Positions 52,639 through 63,907 of a stretch of 64,000 nucleotides of DNA are shown one piece after another (position 1 is the first letter of the stretch; each line of letters opens with the position of its first letter). The notes beneath the pieces were generated by a model, which saw only the letters and a list, made by a program, of their open reading frames with translations, did not search any database and had not been told where the DNA came from. This DNA comes from Methylobacterium soli (lineage in GTDB: Bacteria; Pseudomonadota; Alphaproteobacteria; Rhizobiales; Beijerinckiaceae), in the NCBI RefSeq assembly GCF_008806385.1, contig NZ_VZZK01000006.1, forward strand, positions 167,141-231,140. The letters are read 5' to 3'. Both the position numbers and the translations under genes were made by a program.

Positions 52639-52660
52639 CCCTCTCCCGCACGGGAGAGGG
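52639..52660. repeat. single perfect palindrome of the array type
   Basis: CCCTCTCCCG-CA-CGGGAGAGGG, a lone copy of the hairpin core, 100 bp upstream of ynfA. Confidence 0.8.
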
Positions 52661-52760
52661 GATCCGCGCCCGCTTCGGCACGGGCGCGGCCGCCGGTCCC
52701 GTCGCAACGCGATCGGGAACAGCTCTAGCCTGACCGCACCCGGCATGCGATGGCGGGCGG

Positions 52761-53084
52761 ATGCCGACCCTTCCTGCCTATGCGGGCGCCGCCGTCGCGG
52801 AGATCGCCGGATGCTTCGCCTTCTGGGCGTGGCTGCGCCTCGACCGCTCTCCCGCCTGGATCGCGCCCGGCCTCGTCTCGCTCGCGCTGTTCGCCTACCT
52901 GCTGACGCGGGTGGAGAGCGAGGCCGCGGGACGCGCCTACGCGGCCTATGGCGGCCTCTACATCGCCGCCTCGATCCTCTGGCTCTGGATCGCGGAGGGC
53001 CACCAGCCCGACCGCTGGGACCTCGGCGGCGGGGCGATCTGCCTCGCCGGCACGGCGATCATCCTGTACGGACCGCGCGCCTGA
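52761..53084 (+). CDS. ynfA: YnfA/UPF0060-family membrane protein
   Basis: 107-residue four-helix inner membrane protein. [46 protein letters not shown] and [19 protein letters not shown] match the family, which is related to small multidrug-resistance transporters. ATG at 52761. Convergent with glmM, stops 16 bp apart. Confidence 0.92.
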   Translation: MPTLPAYAGAAVAEIAGCFAFWAWLRLDRSPAWIAPGLVSLALFAYLLTRVESEAAGRAYAAYGGLYIAASILWLWIAEGHQPDRWDLGGGAICLAGTAIILYGPRA

Positions 53085-53100
53085 GAGGACCCCGTGCCCC

Positions 53101-54447
53101 TCAGGCGGCGACGCGGGTCACGGCGTCGACGACCTCATCGACCACCTCGGACACGAGGGTCCGGTTGTCGCCCTCCGCCATCACGCGGATCACCGGCTCG
53201 GTGCCCGAGGGCCGGATCACGAGGCGGCCGGCATTGCCGAGGCGCTCGCGGGCATTCTCGATCGCCGTCACCACCGCCGCCTGGCGCAGGGGCTCGCCCG
53301 AGCGATAGCGGACGTTCTTGAGGATCTGCGGCAGCGGGTCGAAGCAGTGGCAGACCTCGCTCACCGGCCGCTCCAGGCGCTTGACCACGCTGAGGAGCTG
53401 GAGCGCCGCCACGAGGCCGTCGCCCGTGGTGGCGTAATCCGACATGATGATGTGCCCGGATTGCTCGCCGCCGAGATTGTAGCCGTGCTCGCGCATGTGC
53501 TCCAGCACGTAGCGGTCGCCCACCGCCGTGCGGGCGAGCGTCAGGCCGAGGCCGCCGAGGAAGCGTTCGAGGCCGAGATTCGACATGATGGTGGCCACGA
53601 GCCCGGGCTGGGTCAGGCGGTCGTCCTCCTGCCAGGAGCGGGCGACCACGCCCATGAGCTGGTCGCCATCCACCACCTGCCCCTTCTCGTCGACGATGAG
53701 CACCCGGTCGGCGTCCCCGTCGAGGGCGATGCCGATATCGGCGCGCAGCTCCCGGACCTTGTTGACGAGGGCGGTGGGCGCCGTCGAGCCGACGTCGCGG
53801 TTGATGTTGAAGCCGTCGGGCTCGACCCCGATGGCGATCACCTCGGCGCCGAGCTCCCAGAGGGTCTCGGGGGCGACCCGGTAGGCGGCGCCGTTGGCGC
53901 AATCGACCACGACGCGCAGGCCGTCGAGGGTGACGTGGCGCGGCAAGGTGCGCTTGGCGAACTCGATGTAGCGGGCATGCACGCTCTCGATGCGCTTGGC
54001 CCGGCCGAGATCGCGCGAGCCGGCCAGCCGCTTGTGCAGCTCGCCGTCGATCAGCGCCTCGATCTCGCGCTCGACCTCGTCGTTGAGCTTGAACCCGTCG
54101 GGGCCGAACAGCTTGATGCCGTTATCCTCGTAAGGGTTGTGCGAGGCCGAGATCATCACCCCGATATCGGCCCGCATCGAGCGGGTCAGCATCGCGACAG
54201 CCGGCGTCGGCATCGGGCCGAGCTGCAGCACGTCCATGCCGACCGAGGTGAAGCCCGCGATCAGCGCCGTCTCGATCATGTAGCCCGAGAGGCGGGTGTC
54301 CTTGCCGATCACGACCCGGTGCCGGTGGTCGCCGCGCTGGAACACGAGGCCGGCCGCCTGCCCGACCTTCAGGGCGAGTTCCGGCGTGATGACGCCGTTG
54401 GCGCGGCCCCGGATGCCGTCGGTCCCGAAATACTTGCGCACCTGCAT
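53101..54447 (-). CDS. glmM: phosphoglucosamine mutase
   Basis: 448-residue enzyme that converts glucosamine-6-phosphate to glucosamine-1-phosphate for peptidoglycan and LPS. Start [14 protein letters not shown]; catalytic phosphoserine in [12 protein letters not shown] (Ser102); metal loop DGDADR near 240; substrate motif GEQSGHI; phosphate-binding [15 protein letters not shown] near the end. Located after ftsH, separated by 235 bp containing a terminator and a hairpin. Confidence 0.97.
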   Translation of the reverse strand: MQVRKYFGTDGIRGRANGVITPELALKVGQAAGLVFQRGDHRHRVVIGKDTRLSGYMIETALIAGFTSVGMDVLQLGPMPTPAVAMLTRSMRADIGVMISASHNPYEDNGIKLFGPDGFKLNDEVEREIEALIDGELHKRLAGSRDLGRAKRIESVHARYIEFAKRTLPRHVTLDGLRVVVDCANGAAYRVAPETLWELGAEVIAIGVEPDGFNINRDVGSTAPTALVNKVRELRADIGIALDGDADRVLIVDEKGQVVDGDQLMGVVARSWQEDDRLTQPGLVATIMSNLGLERFLGGLGLTLARTAVGDRYVLEHMREHGYNLGGEQSGHIIMSDYATTGDGLVAALQLLSVVKRLERPVSEVCHCFDPLPQILKNVRYRSGEPLRQAAVVTAIENARERLGNAGRLVIRPSGTEPVIRVMAEGDNRTLVSEVVDEVVDAVTRVAA

Positions 54448-54625
54448 CTCCGCGTCGTCGGCCGAATGGTGATCTGGGGCGGTAGCTTAGCAGATTTCGC
54501 CGAGCCCCGTGGGAAGCGATTCGGAATTAGTGAATCGCGGATCGGGCGCAGCCCGATCGGGGGACCGGCCGGGACCGTGACGGCGCGGGGGCCGTGACGG
54601 CGCGGGGGCTTGGGCGGTATGCGGC

Positions 54626-54654
54626 CAATAAGAAAGGGCGCCAGACGGCGCCCT
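54626..54654 (-). terminator. rho-independent terminator of ftsH
   Basis: Perfect 8-bp arms AGGGCGCC (54635-54642) and GGCGCCCT (54647-54654) with a four-base loop; on the minus strand TTTCTTATT follows. It is 28 bp beyond the ftsH stop. Confidence 0.8.
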
Positions 54655-54682
54655 CTCGATGGTCTCGCGCTCGCGCCCGGCC

Positions 54683-56601
<1,919 letters not shown>

Positions 56602-56605
<4 letters not shown>

Positions 56606-57783
56606 CGATCCATCCTTGGCGAGCGCGGCTCCCCTGCCCCGGGCCCCTTGCCCGCAGCCGTGGGATCATCGTCGCGCTCCAGGCCAATGTAGGTGGCGTC
56701 ACCCCCCTTGCCAAGTAATTCGGATGCGCCTGCGGCACGGGCGGCCTCGGCGCCCGCCGGTTCCCGGCCACCACGGCGTCGCGGCGCCTCCCGGATGGTC
56801 AACACGCCGTTGCTCCGCGCCTCGATCAGCAGCCCCCGCAGGGTCCGGCGGAGCGGGCGCCCGGCCCGGAGCGCGGGCAGGAGCGCGTCGAGCACGAGCC
56901 GCTCCAACCGCTCGAGGCGCCGGGGGCCCGTGCCGCCCGCCTGGGCGAGGGCCCGGTCGACGAGGCGCAGCGCGAGCGCCTCCGGCAAGGCCGCCACGCG
57001 GGCGCCGTCGAGGGCGAGGCGGCCGGGCTCCGCCGCCCGCACCGCCTCTGCGAGGGCCCGCGCCGCCGCCGCCGCGAGCGCCGCCTCGTCGCGGGCGGCC
57101 CGCTCGGCCAAGCGCGCGAGGCGCGCGGCGCTGAGGCCCTCCCGGGCGAGCGCCGGCATCAGGGCGCGCAGGCGCGCGCGGCCGAAGCGCGCATCCTCGT
57201 TCGACGGGTCGCTGAGAAAGGCGATCCCGCGCGCCGCGCACCAGGCCACGAGGGCGGATTTCGGCAGGGCCAGGAAGGGCCGCGCCAGGATCAGCCCCGG
57301 CGCGAGGGCGCGCTCCGGCCGCATCCCGGAGAGCCCCGCGAGCCCGCTGCCGGCGAGGAAGCGCATCAGCACCGTCTCGGCCTGGTCGTCGCGGGTATGG
57401 GCGGTGAGGAGGAGGCCGGCCCCGACCGTGCCGGCGCAGGCCGCGAGCAGGCGGTAGCGGGCCTCGCGGGCGGCGTCCTGCAGGCCGGTCGCGGGCCGGG
57501 CGCCCGCCCAGCGGAGGTGGTGATGGGGCAGGCCGAGGGCGAGCGCCGCCCGCGCCACGCCCTCGGCCTCGGCGGCGGATTCCGGCCGCAGGCCGTGATC
57601 GACGGTGGCGACGTGGAGGGCGGCTGCGCCGCACGACAGCGCGGCGGCGTGCATCAGGGCCGTCGAATCCGGGCCGCCGGAGACCGCCAGCAGGACGGTG
57701 CCGCCGCGCGCGAGATAGGGCGCGAGGGCACTGACGATCGCGGGGCCGGGATCCTCCGGGGGATCCTGGCCCGCCCCGCTCAA
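56602..57783 (-). CDS. tilS: tRNA(Ile)-lysidine synthase
   Basis: 393-residue enzyme that attaches lysine to C34 of tRNA(Ile2) CAU, making it read AUA. The N-type ATP-binding PP-loop AVSGGPDST is at about residues 33-41; [13 protein letters not shown] and [30 protein letters not shown] are signature segments; the tRNA-contacting domain follows. A TTG start at 57783 overlaps the cpoB stop (TTGA); no ATG or GTG fits before the PP-loop. The C-terminal 60 residues are short compared with E. coli TilS. Confidence 0.93.
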
Positions 57784-58739
57784 GCCGCGCAGCGCGCGCG
57801 CTTCTGCTCGCGCGCCACGCCCTGGCGGACGCTCGGGGTCGCGCTCGGGAACTTGCGCTCGAGCTCGGCCAGGGTGGCGCAGGCCTGCTCGCGGGCGCCG
57901 AGGGCGTTGAGGGAGGCGCCGAGCTTCAGCATCGCCTCGGGGGCCTGCGGCGAGCGGGCGTAGTCGGTCGAGACCTTCAGGAACTGCTCGGCCGCCTCGC
58001 GGTTGCGGTTGCGCTGCAGGTAGCTCTCGCCGAGCCAGTAGGTCGCGGCGGCGACGTGCCCGTCGCGCGGGTGGGACTGGATGAACTGGCGCAGGCCCAT
58101 CTCGGCCTGCTCGTACTGGCGCTGCTGCACGAGGGCGTAGGCGGCCTCGTAATCGGCCGCGGCATCGCCGGTGGCGGTGGCGGCGACGCTCGGCGGGCGA
58201 CCCGGGAGCGCGCCCGTGGTGCCGATGCGCGAGGGCGGGGTCAGGTCGACGGGGCCGCCGAGCCCGGGGGCCCCCTCCTCCGCCTCCTCGGCCTCGTCGA
58301 TGGCCGGCGCCGGCATCCGCTGCGCCGGCGCGGCCTGGGCCACCGGGGCGGAGGTCGTCGTGGTGCCGAGCGGCAGCGGCGCGCCGGGCGAGCCCGGATT
58401 CTGGCCGGGATCGAAGGCGTCGCCGCGCTTCTGCGGCTTGCCGGCGCCCGGGTTGCCGCCGTTGACGGGGCCGGCGGGCTTGGCGCCGCCGCCCTTGCCC
58501 TCCTGGAAGCGGAAATCGACATCCTCCTGGAACTTGCGCAGCTGCTCTTTGAGCTGGCGGTTCTCGTACTGGAGGGTCTCGATCTGCCCGGCCATCATCC
58601 GCGACTGGTTCTCCAGCCGGTTCAGCCGCACCACGAATTCGGAGGCGTCCTGGGCGAAGGCCGGTGCGGCCCCGGAATGAACGAGCGGCAAGCCGAGCGG
58701 CAGAGCGAGGCAGGTCGCGAGAAGGAGGCGGCGGAGCAT
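57780..58739 (-). CDS. cpoB: cell division coordinator CpoB (YbgF)
   Basis: 319-residue periplasmic protein. Signal peptide about 1-30, an N-terminal coiled coil (VVRLNRLENQSRMMAGQIETLQYENRQLKEQL), a long Gly/Pro linker (about 85-190), and three TPR motifs (about 198-310: YEAAYALVQQRQYEQAEMGLRQFI etc.). CpoB links Tol-Pal with PBP1B during constriction. Directly downstream of pal and 4-nt overlapping tilS. A GTG 12 bp upstream is a possible alternative start. Confidence 0.93.
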   Translation of the reverse strand: MLRRLLLATCLALPLGLPLVHSGAAPAFAQDASEFVVRLNRLENQSRMMAGQIETLQYENRQLKEQLRKFQEDVDFRFQEGKGGGAKPAGPVNGGNPGAGKPQKRGDAFDPGQNPGSPGAPLPLGTTTTSAPVAQAAPAQRMPAPAIDEAEEAEEGAPGLGGPVDLTPPSRIGTTGALPGRPPSVAATATGDAAADYEAAYALVQQRQYEQAEMGLRQFIQSHPRDGHVAAATYWLGESYLQRNRNREAAEQFLKVSTDYARSPQAPEAMLKLGASLNALGAREQACATLAELERKFPSATPSVRQGVAREQKRARCAA

Positions 58740-58841
58740 GTCGATCGGCACCGGTCATTGGGACGAGTGTGCGCCGCAAACCCACCGCGGCGCGCCGCCG
58801 ATAGCAGATGCTCCGCCTCGCGGCAAAAGTGCGGCGTCGCG

Positions 58842-59342
58842 TTACGAGCCGGCGCCGCGGTCGAGCACCGTCACGGCGCGGCGGTTCTGCGACCAGCACG
58901 AGATGTCGTTGCAGACCGCCACCGGGCGCTCCTTGCCGTAGGAGACGGTGCGGATGCGGCCGGACGCGATGCCGCGCGAGGCCAGGTAGTCGTTCACGGT
59001 CTGGGCACGGCGGGCCCCGAGGGAGAAGTTGTACTCGCGGGTGCCGCGCTCGTCGGCATGGCCCTCGATCAGGAAGGTGTAGCGCGGGTAGCGCTGCAGC
59101 CAGGCGGCCTGCTTGTCGAGGGTCGCGGTGGCGGTGGGCGTCAGGTCCGTCGAGTCCGACTCGAAGAAGACGCGGTCGCCGACATTGACGACGAAGTCCT
59201 GGGCGCTGCCCGGCGTCGAGGCCCCGGCCCCGAAGGCGGAGGCGTCGGCGAGGTCCTTGTCGTTGCTGCAGGCGGCCACGCTGAGGGCCGCGGCGAGCGC
59301 CGCGGCGAGCGGGAGCACGCGGAGGCGCGCGGTCTTCAACAT
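58842..59342 (-). CDS. pal: peptidoglycan-associated lipoprotein Pal
   Basis: 166-residue outer-membrane lipoprotein. Lipobox SVAAC (Cys25); OmpA-like peptidoglycan-binding domain at about 50-160 with VFFESDSTDLTPTATATLDKQAAWL, IEGHADERGTREYNFSLGARRAQTVNDYL and YGKERPV. It joins the outer membrane to peptidoglycan in the Tol-Pal system. The tolQRAB genes would be expected upstream, but the plus-coordinate side carries other genes here. Confidence 0.96.
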   Translation of the reverse strand: MLKTARLRVLPLAAALAAALSVAACSNDKDLADASAFGAGASTPGSAQDFVVNVGDRVFFESDSTDLTPTATATLDKQAAWLQRYPRYTFLIEGHADERGTREYNFSLGARRAQTVNDYLASRGIASGRIRTVSYGKERPVAVCNDISCWSQNRRAVTVLDRGAGS

Positions 59343-59636
59343 GATCTCAGTTCTCCTCGGGCGGCGCCGAAGGCCGGCTGCGGGTCTTCGAGGCCGTTCC
59401 GCGTTGGGTCTCTGGCGCTGTTTCTAGGCGCGCCAGGTTAAGCGAAGGTTCCGTCAACCTTGACGGTTCGTATCGAGCATCACGTGAGCTGGCCCGATGT
59501 GCCGTCGCGCACATGGGACGCGCACGTGGGAGCGGGCGGGTCGGCGGCGGCTCATCGCGCGCCAATTGCGGCACAGCCGGGGCGGCGGCGGAACGCGGCG
59601 CGTTTCGCGCACCGTTGTGGCCGGGCCGCCACGGCC

Positions 59637-60041
59637 TCAGGCGGCCTGCGCCCGCAGCCGCGCGATCGCGTCGGAGGCCGCCTCCGCCTTGCGCCGCGCT
59701 CGGGCAAGCGCCGGCCCGAGGTCGGATCCGGAATGGCAGGCCTGTTCCAGCTCCGCGCAGGCCCGGGACAGCGGGCCGAAGCCGAGCGTCCCGCTCGCCG
59801 AGACGAGGGCGTGCGCGTCCCGCGACAGGGCCTCCCGCTCCGCCGCCGGAACCTGCAGGCGCTGGGCGATCTCGGCGCCGAGGCCGGCGAGCAGGTTCAT
59901 CAGCCGGCTGCGGCCGAACACCGCCTCCAGCTCGGCCACCACGGCCGCATCGTAGGCGGGCGTGCCGGGATTGGGCTGCGGCCGGCCGATCGCATCATCC
60001 TGCTGCGAGGGCCCGGCGCCGTGGGGCGACAGATCGACCAT
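59637..60041 (-). CDS. Hpt-domain phosphotransfer protein
   Basis: 134-residue soluble protein that is one Hpt four-helix domain. The phosphorylatable histidine is in RDAHALVSASGTLGFGPLSRACAELEQA (about residue 77). No kinase domain. It is divergent from a stand-alone receiver, 71 bp away, so the two could form a phosphorelay segment. Partner kinase unknown. Confidence 0.85.
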   Translation of the reverse strand: MVDLSPHGAGPSQQDDAIGRPQPNPGTPAYDAAVVAELEAVFGRSRLMNLLAGLGAEIAQRLQVPAAEREALSRDAHALVSASGTLGFGPLSRACAELEQACHSGSDLGPALARARRKAEAASDAIARLRAQAA

Positions 60042-60112
60042 CCGAATCGGCTCTTCGAGGAAATATTAACCACGTTACCGTCAAGCTAGAGTGCCGACAA
60101 CGGGATGACGCG

Positions 60113-60505
60113 ATGACATCGACGCCCACCGTGCTGATCGTGGAGGACAGCTTCCTTCTCCTCGAGATGCTCACGAATCTGTGCGAGCAGGAGGGGATCC
60201 GCGTGGTCGAGGCCTCGAGCGGCGAGGCGGCCCTGACGATCCTGCGCAGGCGCGGGGCGGAGATCGACTGGCTCTTCACCGATATCCGCCTGCCCGGCCT
60301 CATCGACGGCTGGACGGTGGCGGATTCCTACCGGGCGATCCACCCCGACCGGCCGGTGATCTACGCCTCGACCGGGCCCGCGCAGGAGCGCCGCACGGTG
60401 CCGGGCAGCCTGTACGTGCAGAAGCCCTATCAGGTGCGGGAGATCATCGCCCTCGCCCGCATGATGGCGCAGGCGCTCGCCGAGCCCCGCCGCCGCGCCG
60501 GCTGA
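60113..60505 (+). CDS. single-domain response regulator
   Basis: 130-residue CheY-like receiver without an output domain. Acidic pocket VEDSF, phospho-acceptor in LFTDIRLPG (about Asp57), conserved Thr/Ser in YASTGP and lysine in VQKPY (about 110). The sequence DGWTVADSYRAIHPDRPVIYASTG is common in Methylobacterium and Bradyrhizobium receivers. ATG at 60113; another ATG lies 8 bp earlier in a different frame. Confidence 0.92.
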   Translation: MTSTPTVLIVEDSFLLLEMLTNLCEQEGIRVVEASSGEAALTILRRRGAEIDWLFTDIRLPGLIDGWTVADSYRAIHPDRPVIYASTGPAQERRTVPGSLYVQKPYQVREIIALARMMAQALAEPRRRAG

Positions 60506-60564
60506 GACCGAAGAATCAGCGCTCACGCCTCTCCGCTCAAGCCTCTCCGCTCAATCCCTTCCGC

Positions 60565-61674
60565 TCAATCCCGGCGCGCCGCCTCGAAGAGCCCGGCGAT
60601 CGCCGGGTCGGCGAGCCAGGACTCCACCCGCTGGCAGGCGAGCGCCTCCCGCGACAACCCCTCATAGATCGCGAAGCTCGCGGCCACGAAGCCGGGCAGG
60701 TCGTAGAGGCGCGGGAAGGCCTTGCCCCGCGGCTTCGCCTTGAACAGGTAGGAGCCGGTCAGGCCATAGGCCTCGGCGATCGGCGGATAGACCGGCCAGA
60801 CCACGTCGCGCGCCAGCTCGTCCCCGATATAGGCCTCGATCTCCACTGGCTCGGGCCGCAGGCCGCTCTCATCGAGGAGGCGCCGCGCGATATCGCCGAT
60901 CACGAAGGCCTTCGGGTGATTGAGGACGTACATGAAGTCCCCCCGCCGGGCCCAGCGCGCCATCTCGCGATCGAGCCCGAAGCCGATCTGGGCCGCGCTG
61001 CCGAGGAGGTCTCGCACCGAGGATTCCCAGAGATCGAGATAGCCGAGCCGCGCGAAGACGTCCTCGCGGTAGAGCGCGACCGTCCGGTCGATGCTGAGGC
61101 CGACCCGGTGCGCCGCGAGCGCGATGGCCGAGTGGTACTGCCCCATCGGGGACGGCGCGAGCTTGAGGGCCGAGAGGTCGGCGATCCGGCCGGCATAGAC
61201 CATGTCCGGATGAAAGGCCGGGAAGACCAGGGTGGGGAAGAGGCGCAGGCGCGGCTCCAGGGCCCGGAGGGCGTCGATATCGCCGCCCGGGATCAGCCCG
61301 GACGGGAATTGCTGCGAGAAGACGTGGTCGAAGCCGTGGAGCGTCCGGGCGAGGTTGTCGACATGGCCGTGCTCGCGCTTCAGCCAGGCCATCTGGATGA
61401 AGCGCACCGGGCTGTTCGGCGCCAGCAGGCGCATCGCCTCGGCGGCGCCCCGCGCCTGGCAATTACCGATCACGGCGATGGACGGTCCGGTGCGCACGAC
61501 CTCGGGGACCCGGGGCTTGCGCCACGGTGTCGCCCAGGATGGGGCCGACAAGGACAGGACGGCGCGCGCGCGCTGCGGCAGGCGATGGAAGGCCACGGTG
61601 AGGGCCGGATGCCGGGCCCAGCGACCCGCCGGGTCTTGCGGTTCGGGGGCGATCCGGTCCACGGCTTGCGCCAT
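60565..61674 (-). CDS. WcbI-family polysaccharide biosynthesis protein
   Basis: 369-residue protein with the WcbI signature IAVIGNCQARGAAEAMRLL at about residues 66-84. WcbI proteins bind acetyl-CoA or CoA and are thought to acetylate capsule polysaccharides. Further motifs: FSQQFPSG, FPTLVFPAFHPDM, LNHPKAFVIGDIARRLL. No transmembrane segment. ATG at 61674; 37 bp separate it from a divergent GSCFA gene. No capsule cluster is seen nearby. Confidence 0.85.
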   Translation of the reverse strand: MAQAVDRIAPEPQDPAGRWARHPALTVAFHRLPQRARAVLSLSAPSWATPWRKPRVPEVVRTGPSIAVIGNCQARGAAEAMRLLAPNSPVRFIQMAWLKREHGHVDNLARTLHGFDHVFSQQFPSGLIPGGDIDALRALEPRLRLFPTLVFPAFHPDMVYAGRIADLSALKLAPSPMGQYHSAIALAAHRVGLSIDRTVALYREDVFARLGYLDLWESSVRDLLGSAAQIGFGLDREMARWARRGDFMYVLNHPKAFVIGDIARRLLDESGLRPEPVEIEAYIGDELARDVVWPVYPPIAEAYGLTGSYLFKAKPRGKAFPRLYDLPGFVAASFAIYEGLSREALACQRVESWLADPAIAGLFEAARRD

Positions 61675-61711
61675 TGCGGGCCTCGCGAAGCGGAGTTGAG
61701 GAAGGTCGGAG

Positions 61712-62779
61712 ATGGCGTTGAATCCCTACAGCGATCTACCGGCCGCGCAGTTCTGGCGCAAGGCGGTGACCAATGTCCCCCCCTTCGCGGTGGATCCGAG
61801 CCCGCGCGACACCTTCGCGATCAGCCGGGCCGACCGGGTCGCCACCGCCGGGTCCTGCTTCGCGCAGCGCGTCGCCGAGGCCCTGCGGGAGGCCGGCTAC
61901 AATTACTACGTCACCGAGGCGGCGCCCGCCGGCGCGAGCCCGGCCGAGGCGCAGGCCCGGCAATTCGGGACCTTCTCGGCCCGCTACGGCAATCTCTACT
62001 ACGCGCGCCAGTTCATCCAGCTCTTCGACCGGGCCTATGGGCGCTTCACCCCCGAGCTGACGGCCTGGGAGCGGCCGGACGGCCGCCTCGTCGATCCCTT
62101 CCGCCCCACCATCGAGCCGGCGGGGTTCGACAGCATCGCGGCGATCGAGGCGGCCCGCGCGGAACACTTCGCCGAGGTGCGGCACCTGTTCGAGACCCTC
62201 GACGTCTTCGTCATCACCCTCGGCCTCACCGAGGGCTTCCGCTGGCGCGCCGACGGGGCGGCCCTGCCGCTCGCGCCGGGCGTGGCCGGCGGCACCTACG
62301 ACCCGGCCCAGTATGATTTCGTCAATGCGGGCGCAAGCGAGGTCGCGGCGGACCTGCGCGGCTTCCTCGACCGGCTCTGGAGCGTCAATCCAGGGGCGCG
62401 CATCATCATCACGGTCTCGCCGGTGCCGATGATCGCGACCTATCTCGACCGCCACGTCATGGTCTCGAACAGCTACTCGAAATCGGTGCTGCGCGCGGCG
62501 GCGGGCGAGGTCTGCGGCATCGACGACCCGCGCCTCGTCTATTTCCCGTCCTACGACCTCGTCACCGCCAACGTGAATGCCGGGCGCTACTACAACGAGG
62601 ACCAGCGCACCGTCACGGATGCGGGTGTCCGCCACGTCATGCGCGCCTTCCTCAACACTTTCTCGGCCGACGAGGCCCGCCCTGCCCCGGCCCGGCCCGC
62701 CTCCGACATCTCCGCCGAGTTCGAGGGCACGGCCGGGGTGATCTGCGACGAGGAGCAGATCGAGCGCAGCGTGGCGTGA
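61712..62779 (+). CDS. GSCFA-domain protein
   Basis: 355-residue protein with the defining GSCFA motif (ATAGSCFAQRVAEAL, about residues 45-59), then FVITLGLTEGF and ITVSPVPMIATYLDRHVMVSN. GSCFA is an SGNH-hydrolase relative: the serine in GSC is the likely nucleophile. These often accompany polysaccharide genes and may be deacetylases or acyl-transfer enzymes. ATG at 61712 follows GAGGAAGG. Divergent from the WcbI-type gene, with which it probably shares a glycan substrate. Confidence 0.85.
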   Translation: MALNPYSDLPAAQFWRKAVTNVPPFAVDPSPRDTFAISRADRVATAGSCFAQRVAEALREAGYNYYVTEAAPAGASPAEAQARQFGTFSARYGNLYYARQFIQLFDRAYGRFTPELTAWERPDGRLVDPFRPTIEPAGFDSIAAIEAARAEHFAEVRHLFETLDVFVITLGLTEGFRWRADGAALPLAPGVAGGTYDPAQYDFVNAGASEVAADLRGFLDRLWSVNPGARIIITVSPVPMIATYLDRHVMVSNSYSKSVLRAAAGEVCGIDDPRLVYFPSYDLVTANVNAGRYYNEDQRTVTDAGVRHVMRAFLNTFSADEARPAPARPASDISAEFEGTAGVICDEEQIERSVA

Positions 62780-62893
62780 GCGGGGACGGCCTCGCGCTCT
62801 GGCGAGGCGAGCTGACCGATAGTAGGCAGTCAGTTTGAAATTTCGAATTTTCCAAGGTCGTCCGGATAGGATGATCACCGTTCGACTCGTTTG

Positions 62894-63643
62894 ATGGAAG
62901 CAAGTGTGGTTGCCGAAAGCGCACCGCGCCAAAAGGCGCCAAAAACCAGAAAGGCTGAGTGTTCCCAATGTCGAGGCAGTCGAAACTGCAGGATTCGTGG
63001 GCACTTTAGCACACGTGGTGGAGATGACAATTACAGCTGGCATAGCGATTGGTTTATCCTGCAATGCCAAGGTTGCGATTTTGTATTTGCACAGACTGTC
63101 AGCACGAATTCTGAGGATTATCAGAATTATTACGAATATGATGGAAGTATCGGCGTGGATTATAATGAGACAGTAAAATACTGGCCCGCGCTTGCAAGAA
63201 GAGCATATCCGGAATGAATGTCCGATGCCGGCATTGATGCAGAGCAGGTGGGAAAACTAGATGAGGCACTAATAGAACTTTATGGCGCACTAAACAATGA
63301 TCTATACATCCTAGCCGGAATTGGTATTCGCACCTCTTTTGATGTGGCATCTAATTTATTAGAGATCGACTCGAATCTTTCTTTTCAGAAAAAGCTGGAA
63401 GAACTTGAGAAACGCGGACGCATCGGTCCGCAAGACAAAGCGCGATTAAATTCACTTGTAGAAGCAGGCAATGCGTCTGCGCATCGAGACTGGAAGCCAT
63501 CGGCAGATGATTTAAATACGATGATGGATGCACTTGAGTATTTTGTGCATGAAACTTTTGTAATTCCGACACGAAAGTCTCGAGTTGACGCAAAATTAAA
63601 GAAAATGAACGAAATTGCGCCGAGTCGCCAAGCAAAGAAATGA
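62894..63643 (+). pseudogene. DUF4145 gene interrupted by one in-frame TGA
   Basis: A single frame runs 62894-63643 with one stop, TGA at 63215-63217. The first 107 residues carry a zinc ribbon (CSQCRGSRNC and LQCQGCDF). The second part (63218-63643, starting MSDAGIDAEQ) has the DUF4145 core ALNNDLYILAGIGIRTSFDVASNL and AGNASAHRDWKPSADDLNTMMDALE. Full-length relatives usually have proline-x-tryptophan at the junction, so TGG to TGA is likely. An ATG directly follows the stop, so reinitiation is possible. Composition is AT-rich with no Shine-Dalgarno of host type, suggesting acquisition. DUF4145 proteins are often found near restriction and defence genes. Confidence 0.75.
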
Positions 63644-63907
63644 ATTAAAAATTTTTCAGAATATGATTTTCGTAATTCCGATCGCTAGGCTTATAATTAG
63701 TGATCTCAATTAGCGCGTTAATGCCGTTAATTTTTCATAATCTATCTGCGACGTCTGCAGCTCTCGTTGAATTAACGCGGAGCTTCACGACGGATCGATA
63801 AGCGCCCATAAAAAATCTGCGTGTTGGGGGGGGCTCGCGGGGGCATTATGCTTATTTCATCCGCTGCATTCTACATCCCTCCGTTTGAGATTGAATTCGC
63901 GGACAAC
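63644..63907. other. AT-rich spacer
   Basis: 264 bp of mostly AT-rich sequence with no open frame of note, between the broken DUF4145 gene and the insertion-sequence end. A short GC run GGGGGGGCTCGCGGGGG lies near 63826-63843. Confidence 0.5.

Larger units (their letters stand above)
51777..52760. other. 984-bp non-coding, repeat-rich region
   Basis: No gene. The left part (51880-51970) is slightly AT-richer; the rest is dominated by the palindromic repeat array (52151-52547) and a single palindrome (52639-52660). Confidence 0.6.

Noticed and set aside
52141..52740. CRISPR array
   Set aside because: Repeats are palindromic, of two types, spaced about 180 bp with diverged copies instead of unique short spacers; no cas gene.
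63099..63635. Antisense ORFs across the DUF4145 gene
   Set aside because: They arise because the region is AT-rich with few stops on the opposite frame; the plus frame has clear domain features.
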